DNA of 64,000 bases. It comes from Halodesulfovibrio aestuarii DSM 17919 = ATCC 29578. GTDB lineage: Bacteria; Desulfobacterota; Desulfovibrionia; Desulfovibrionales; Desulfovibrionaceae. The notes under the pieces were generated by a model, which saw only the letters and a program-made list of their open reading frames with translations, was not told where the DNA came from and did not search any database. The stretch spans positions 980,442 through 1,044,441 of the forward strand of contig NZ_ARQF01000020.1 of NCBI RefSeq assembly GCF_000384815.1. Reading direction: 5' to 3'. Below, one piece after another: positions 59,680-64,000 of the stretch. The position numbers and the translations under genes were made by a program. Each line of letters begins with the position of its first letter. Position 1 is the first letter of the stretch.

Positions 59680-60459
59680 GTGGCACGGATTATTGCTGTA
59701 GCTAACCAAAAGGGTGGAGTAGGAAAAACTACATCATCTGTAAACTTGGCAGCGTCGTTGGCTGTGATGGAAAAGCGGGTACTACTCGTTGACTGTGATC
59801 CGCAAGCAAACGCAACAAGTGGTATTGGCCTTGATGTGGATAGTTTGTCTAGCAATTTGTACCGCACTTTTTTTACACCAGAAAAAGCTTTGCACGCCAT
59901 TTATCCTACCAGAACTCCATATCTTTCTGTGTTGCCTGCATCAACGGATTTGGTTGCTGTTGAATTGGAACTTGTCGATAAGATGGGCCGTGAATACTAT
60001 TTGCAGGACGTCCTTAAAAACGTTGCTTCACGATTCGATTATATTATTATTGATTGTCCGCCGTCACTTGGACTTATTACACTAAATGCACTTTGTGCTG
60101 CCCATGAAGTTCTTATACCACTTCAATGCGAATTTTATGCGCTAGAAGGGATTGTGAAGCTACTACAAACATATGAGCAAGTAAAAAAACGCTTGAATAC
60201 AAGCTTATCTTTACTAGGCGTAGTGCTTACTATGTTTGATACACGCAATAAGCTTTCTGCTCAGGTCAAAAATGAAGTAGAGCGCTGTTTTCCGGAACAT
60301 GTTTTCAAGACCATTATTCCTCGTAATGTTCGTCTTTCCGAAGCGCCAAGCTACGGAAAATCAATTATCCATTATGATATAAAATCAAAAGGCGCAGCAG
60401 CATATCTTGCACTTGCTAAAGAAGTAGCAATGCGAAATGCCCCTGCGCCTGCAAGATAA
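59680..60459 (+). CDS. parA: Chromosome-partitioning ATPase ParA (Soj)
   Basis: 259 residues from the GTG at 59680, preceded by agagagg; upstream in-frame ATGs at 59584 and 59605 would place a parS site inside the gene and add sequence not typical of the family. Deviant Walker A ANQKGGVGKTTSSVN at 7-21, Walker B DYIIIDCPPSLG and RNVRLSEAPSYGK near the end are all standard. Works with ParB on parS in origin segregation. Confidence 0.96.
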   Translation: MARIIAVANQKGGVGKTTSSVNLAASLAVMEKRVLLVDCDPQANATSGIGLDVDSLSSNLYRTFFTPEKALHAIYPTRTPYLSVLPASTDLVAVELELVDKMGREYYLQDVLKNVASRFDYIIIDCPPSLGLITLNALCAAHEVLIPLQCEFYALEGIVKLLQTYEQVKKRLNTSLSLLGVVLTMFDTRNKLSAQVKNEVERCFPEHVFKTIIPRNVRLSEAPSYGKSIIHYDIKSKGAAAYLALAKEVAMRNAPAPAR

Positions 60460-60474
60460 ATATAGACTATGTAG

Positions 60475-60918
60475 CTATTCAGGATAGATGCATTCCGGTT
60501 CACAAGATTCGCCGGAAGGCTTTGTAGCTTCAAGGCAGACATGATCTTTAAAATGTTTTTTACGTACGGTGCTGCCGCATTTTTCACAATGGAAAACAAG
60601 AAGACCGCTTAAAGATGCATTTTTAAGATAGAAGACTCTAGGAGTATCCTCTTCCCAGTTCTCTGACTTTGCACCACATGCGTTGCAGGTAACTCCTGGG
60701 TTAAATGGATATTTAAAATCCCAGTAATCTTTAAACGTCTCCCAGTCTTCAATAGGTTCTTGATGAATCTCAGAAGTAGGTTGTTTGTCCTGAGCCTGAT
60801 CAAGAATCTCTGATATTTTTTTACCAGCTTTTTCCCAGATTTCTGGGCTAAGCAGTACGCCGTGTAAGTTACCGTCGCGGTCATAAAGCGGCTTAACATG
60901 GGTTTCATATTCGGACAT
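60475..60918 (-). CDS. Zinc-ribbon protein between parA and parB
   Basis: 147 residues from the ATG at 60918, with ttggagg before it. N-terminal HVKPLYDRDGNLHGVLLSPE (a PRC or AbrB-like short beta element by look), acidic middle, then two Cys pairs: CNACGAKSENW and FHCEKCGSTVRKKHF, forming a zinc ribbon. More cysteines lie in the tail CEPECIYPE. Family not identified. On the opposite strand to parA and parB, so independently expressed. Confidence 0.7.
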   Translation of the reverse strand: MSEYETHVKPLYDRDGNLHGVLLSPEIWEKAGKKISEILDQAQDKQPTSEIHQEPIEDWETFKDYWDFKYPFNPGVTCNACGAKSENWEEDTPRVFYLKNASLSGLLVFHCEKCGSTVRKKHFKDHVCLEATKPSGESCEPECIYPE

Positions 60919-61003
60919 TTCAGCCTCCAATAACGTGCCGATTTTTTGTGAGTGTGAATATAATAGAGTCATGTCGAAAAGACATATTGTCAAGGAGATA
61001 TAT

Positions 61004-61897
61004 ATGGCAGGAGCACAGAGAGGGTTAGGCAGAGGGTTAGATGCACTGTTTAAAAATACAGAAACTGTAGAAGAAAATGAAAGCCCGAATATGCTTCCGT
61101 TACGTCTTTTGCATGCGAATCCAAACCAGCCCCGTAAACAATTTGATGATGCTGCTTTAGAAGATTTGGCAGCTTCTATTCGAGAAAAGGGTGTGCTTCA
61201 GCCGTTACTTGTTCGACCACAGGTTGTGGGTGGAGAGCTTTCTTACGAAATTGTTGCCGGTGAGCGCAGGTTCAGAGCAAGCCAACTCGCAGGTATCCGT
61301 GAAGTGCCGGTTGTTATCCGTGAACTTGATGATATGGAAACGTTGGCGATTGCGTTGATTGAAAACCTTCAGCGTGAAGATTTAACGGCTCTTGAAGAAG
61401 CAAAAGGCCTGCAAGAATTAAAAGATCAGTTCAACCTTTCACAAGAAGAACTTGCAAAACAGGTAGGTAAAAGCCGTTCTGCAATTGCAAATACATTGCG
61501 CCTTCTGCAGCTTCCCGACATGGCTCAGGAAGCCTTATCAGCGGGGACTATTACAGCAGGGCATGCGCGAGCTATTTTATCTGTTGATGATATTGCCCGT
61601 ATTGATTTTCTTGGTCTTATTGTTTCACAGATGCTTACTGTGCGCGAAGCAGAAGCACTTGCGGCTTCCTGGAAAGAGCATAAGAGTTTTGCTCTTCCGA
61701 AAGATACAAAGAATGAAACTCCAAAAAATGAAAAGTCAGCAGTATTAAAAGAATTTCAAAACCAGTTAACAACTCTTTTTTCCAGTAAAGTTACTATGAG
61801 CGGTACTGAAAAAAAGGGGAAAGTTATGTTGGCTTATAATACAGAAGCAGAACTGCATGAGTTGCTTGGTAAACTGGGAATTAAACAAGCAGGATAA
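61004..61897 (+). CDS. parB: Chromosome-partitioning protein ParB (Spo0J)
   Basis: 297 residues from the ATG at 61004 (aaggagat upstream). N-terminal RGLGRGLDALF contacts ParA. The CTPase/ParB box has LLHANPNQPRKQFDD, VAGERRFRASQLAG and ENLQREDLTALEEA, followed by the helix-turn-helix SQEELAKQVGKSRSAIANTLRLL that reads parS. C-terminal dimer domain present. Separated from parA by an opposite-strand gene. Confidence 0.96.
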   Translation: MAGAQRGLGRGLDALFKNTETVEENESPNMLPLRLLHANPNQPRKQFDDAALEDLAASIREKGVLQPLLVRPQVVGGELSYEIVAGERRFRASQLAGIREVPVVIRELDDMETLAIALIENLQREDLTALEEAKGLQELKDQFNLSQEELAKQVGKSRSAIANTLRLLQLPDMAQEALSAGTITAGHARAILSVDDIARIDFLGLIVSQMLTVREAEALAASWKEHKSFALPKDTKNETPKNEKSAVLKEFQNQLTTLFSSKVTMSGTEKKGKVMLAYNTEAELHELLGKLGIKQAG

Positions 61898-61959
61898 CAC
61901 TAACGTATTGCTATGCATGCAGAAGTGACAGAGTCATTATTCTGAGGATAACATTATAT

Positions 61960-62973
61960 ATGGTAAATAAAGATACACTTGCAGAGCGCGTCGACAGCTT
62001 CTCCGGATCGAAAGTACTAATTATCGGCGACATCATGATAGATGAGTATTTAATGGGGAGTGCAGATCGAATTTCACCAGAAGCGCCGGTTCCGGTTGTT
62101 CATGTCAGTAGTGACAGACATGTTCTTGGTGGAGCTGGAAACGTAGCTAAAAACGTTTGTACACTCGGTGGCGCTCCTAAAATTATTACTGTTTCTGGTG
62201 CGGGAATGGGGGCAGATTTATTGACGGCATTGTTGGATTCTGAAGGAATCGAGCATGACATTCAGCAAATCGGTACTCGTAAAACAACTCGTAAAACACG
62301 TATTCTTGCAAGCAATCAGCAAATGATACGTATTGATCGCGAGGATACTGCGTCCATCTCCGGTAATGATCTTGATCAGCTTATGGAACGTGTTGAAAGC
62401 TGTATTGCTGAATATAGTGTTGTCATTGTTTCCGACTATGGCAAAGGAATTGTAAGCAAAGAATTTATGGAGCGATTGAGTTTTCTGTGTGAAGCGCAGA
62501 AGAATCAACCAAAGATTTTTGTCGATCCAAAGACACCAAATTTCAAGCTTTACCAAAACGTGTTTATTCTTACGCCAAACTCCAAAGAAACAAGCGAAGG
62601 TGCAAATCTTCCTGTTGGCAGCCAGAAAGAGATTCTGGACGCAGGGCGAGAAATATTTCGTCTTCTTGGATGTGATAAGTTACTTACCACATTAGGGCCG
62701 CTTGGTATGGCGCTTTTTGATGATGAAAATACCGTGTGGCATGTTCCAACAATGGCGCAGGAAGTGTTTGATGTAACAGGGGCAGGTGACACAGTTATTG
62801 CTACTGCAGCTCTTGCCGTTGCATCCGGTTGCTCCCTTGTGGACTCATGCGTGCTTGCAAACTATGCAGCCGGTGTAGTTGTAGGGCATGTTGGAGCAGC
62901 CTCTGTTACTCCGGATCAGTTGATCGAAACTATTCAGAATCTGCCCCTCCCTCCTGTTGAAAAATGGACTTAA
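61960..62973 (+). CDS. hldA: Heptose-7-phosphate kinase (stand-alone RfaE1 domain)
   Basis: 337-residue PfkB-family kinase phosphorylating D-glycero-beta-D-manno-heptose-7-phosphate for LPS core. VLIIGDIMIDEYLMGSADRISPEAP when read in parts, GGAGNVAKNV and the ATP/catalytic DVTGAGDTVIATAAL match HldE kinase domains. The adenylyltransferase half of bifunctional HldE is absent, so a separate gene is expected. Start with gagga upstream. Confidence 0.92.
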   Translation: MVNKDTLAERVDSFSGSKVLIIGDIMIDEYLMGSADRISPEAPVPVVHVSSDRHVLGGAGNVAKNVCTLGGAPKIITVSGAGMGADLLTALLDSEGIEHDIQQIGTRKTTRKTRILASNQQMIRIDREDTASISGNDLDQLMERVESCIAEYSVVIVSDYGKGIVSKEFMERLSFLCEAQKNQPKIFVDPKTPNFKLYQNVFILTPNSKETSEGANLPVGSQKEILDAGREIFRLLGCDKLLTTLGPLGMALFDDENTVWHVPTMAQEVFDVTGAGDTVIATAALAVASGCSLVDSCVLANYAAGVVVGHVGAASVTPDQLIETIQNLPLPPVEKWT

Positions 62974-63075
62974 GTGTTAGTTAGGTATATAACTATCGTT
63001 GAACATTAGTTTAGGGATATGTTTTGTACAATATGTCGCGATGCGGTATACTATTAGGTTATTCACACTAAGTAT

Positions 63076-63112
63076 AAAAAAGGCCCGGAGTATGTTCTCC
63101 GGGCTTTTTATT
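63076..63112 (+). terminator. Terminator of hldA
   Basis: aggcccggag / ctccgggctt stem with 6-base loop and T5. Confidence 0.9.
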
Positions 63113-63123
63113 TGGTATTGCAG

Positions 63124-63588
63124 ATGAATATAAAAAGAGTCTCATTTATACGTACCATTCTACTATACATATGCGTTCTGTTTATTACAGGCTGCGCATC
63201 AATGAGCAGATTTAAGAATTATAGCGCTAATGAACTGTATAGAGGTTATCTGGCGAAGGATGAAGTGATTCTTGCATTGGACGGAAGGATCGTTCATGTG
63301 GAAGGTACCATTACGCGGATAGATCAAAGTAAGTTACGTGATGTATTTATTGAGCTTAATTCTCGAGTCATTGTAATTTTAAGAAAAGATGAGATTACTA
63401 AGATTTCGAAAATTGGATTAAAAAATGGTGATACTATAACAATAGAAGGTAATTTTGACGGTGAAGGTGTATTGTCAAAATGGCTTACCAACGCCAATAA
63501 TAAGGTTTTAGTCATAGAAAACGGGCAAATTATCGACAAAGACTGTTGGTATGATTTTGAGAATTTTGAAAACCCGCTTTTCTTTTAG
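63124..63588 (+). CDS. Small lipoprotein with OB-fold-like domain
   Basis: 154 residues from the ATG at 63124. Lipobox FITGC predicts lipidation at about Cys24. The mature part (DGRIVHVEGTITRIDQ, LRKDEITKISKIGLKNGDTITIEG in parts) looks like the tRNA_anti-like OB fold found in secreted small proteins. Notably AT-rich compared with neighbours. No function known; lies alone between a terminator and the rRNA leader. Confidence 0.68.
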   Translation: MNIKRVSFIRTILLYICVLFITGCASMSRFKNYSANELYRGYLAKDEVILALDGRIVHVEGTITRIDQSKLRDVFIELNSRVIVILRKDEITKISKIGLKNGDTITIEGNFDGEGVLSKWLTNANNKVLVIENGQIIDKDCWYDFENFENPLFF

Positions 63589-63700
63589 TTTGAATTGAAA
63601 TTGATTTTATATGAAAAAACTTTTTATTTTTAAAATCAGTATGTTATCAAGTAATCTGATGATTGTTTAGAAAAAGCACTAAAAAAATATTAAAAACATG

Positions 63701-63729
63701 TTGACGGAGAGGGCTGGTTTGCATAGAAC
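63701..63729 (+). promoter_or_regulatory. Probable rRNA operon promoter
   Basis: TTGACG at 63701-63706, 17-base GC-rich spacer, TAGAAC at 63724-63729, preceded by an A-rich tract (63671-63700) resembling an UP element. The same -35/N17/TAGAAC layout is seen at tRNA-Lys copy 1. Confidence 0.6.
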
Positions 63730-64000
63730 GTCTCTCGCTGCAACGGAGCAGCCCAAACGGGTCGCACCAAAACAGCTTGTTCATTTTCAATTAACGACGC
63801 AAAAACGAAAGACAACTTCTTCGAAAGTAATTCAAAAAAGAGGTTGACTCCTGAAGTAAGATAAGGCAAAACGCTTTTCGCACTTCGGAAGACAACTGGT
63901 CTTTTGTCGTCGCTTGGAAACTCTTTGACAATTAAATAGCGAATCGGATTGATTTAGAGATCAGCTAGCGTTGTTCGTTACTAAGGTAACGGGCAATTCA
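63730..64000 (+). other. Probable leader of an rRNA operon (16S gene beyond the window)
   Basis: The stretch ctctttgacaattaaatag at 63921-63939 resembles the boxA antitermination signal and the usual phrase before bacterial 16S genes. No coding sequence is present, and the 16S start (gagtttgat-type) has not been reached by base 64000. Confidence 0.6.

Overview
The window reads as an origin-proximal chromosome segment of a marine sulfate-reducing bacterium of the Desulfovibrionaceae, most likely Halodesulfovibrio-like. This rests on the gene order dnaA-dnaN-gyrB-gyrA-TPR lipoprotein, then def-fmt-DUF116-rsmB, on cytochrome bd genes next to universal stress proteins, on a four-subunit 2-oxoacid:ferredoxin oxidoreductase, on LPS-sugar genes (kdsB, a stand-alone heptose kinase), and on moderate GC with long AT-rich intergenic stretches. 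The genus is an inference from remembered protein similarity; no search was run.

Layout. 0-7 kb: truncated YccF-type membrane gene, NADP-type glutamate dehydrogenase, a receiver/PPDK-N hybrid protein, a structured non-coding segment behind a sigma-54-type promoter, a YqaA/DedA membrane protein and two tandem UspA proteins. 7.7-10.1 kb: cydAB. 10-18.5 kb: YchJ, PilZ, serS, three identical tandem tRNA-Lys(UUU) genes each with its own promoter and terminator, mtnA, a membrane GGDEF protein and an unidentified membrane protein. 18.7-24 kb: a ZraSR-like two-component system divergent from a Met-rich ZraP-like protein with a textbook -24/-12 promoter, followed by two exported DsrE-like proteins. 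24-35.8 kb: dinB, kdsB-carA-TPR, a TauE/SafE exporter with a DUF1634-like partner, the YhaN/YhaO nuclease pair and an RluA-type pseudouridine synthase. 35.8-48.7 kb: putative oriC, then the replication/gyrase cluster and the def-fmt-DUF116-rsmB cluster, all on the + strand. 48.9-52.8 kb: the vor/kor operon and queA on the - strand. 53-64 kb: lipoprotein-coaBC-UDG-like protein, long-form NfeD with slipin, a nucleotide-sugar epimerase, parA/parB with several parS-like sites, hldA, a small lipoprotein, and finally what looks like a promoter plus boxA leader of an rRNA operon whose 16S gene lies beyond the window.

How it works together. The right half is ordinary origin-proximal housekeeping: initiation, clamp, gyrase, ParAB-parS segregation, translation start enzymes and tRNA/rRNA modification. 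The left half holds stress and redox functions: oxygen scavenging by cytochrome bd, universal stress proteins, and envelope metal sensing. No transposase, integrase, phage gene, CRISPR array or clear island boundary was seen. The most unusual items are the sigma-54-type promoter followed by three strong hairpins with no evident start codon nearby (5.3-5.6 kb), the Met/Cys-rich ZraP module with two exported DsrE-like proteins, the tRNA-Lys triplication, a divergent DnaA P-loop, and a probable broken small CxxC gene at 1.8-1.96 kb.
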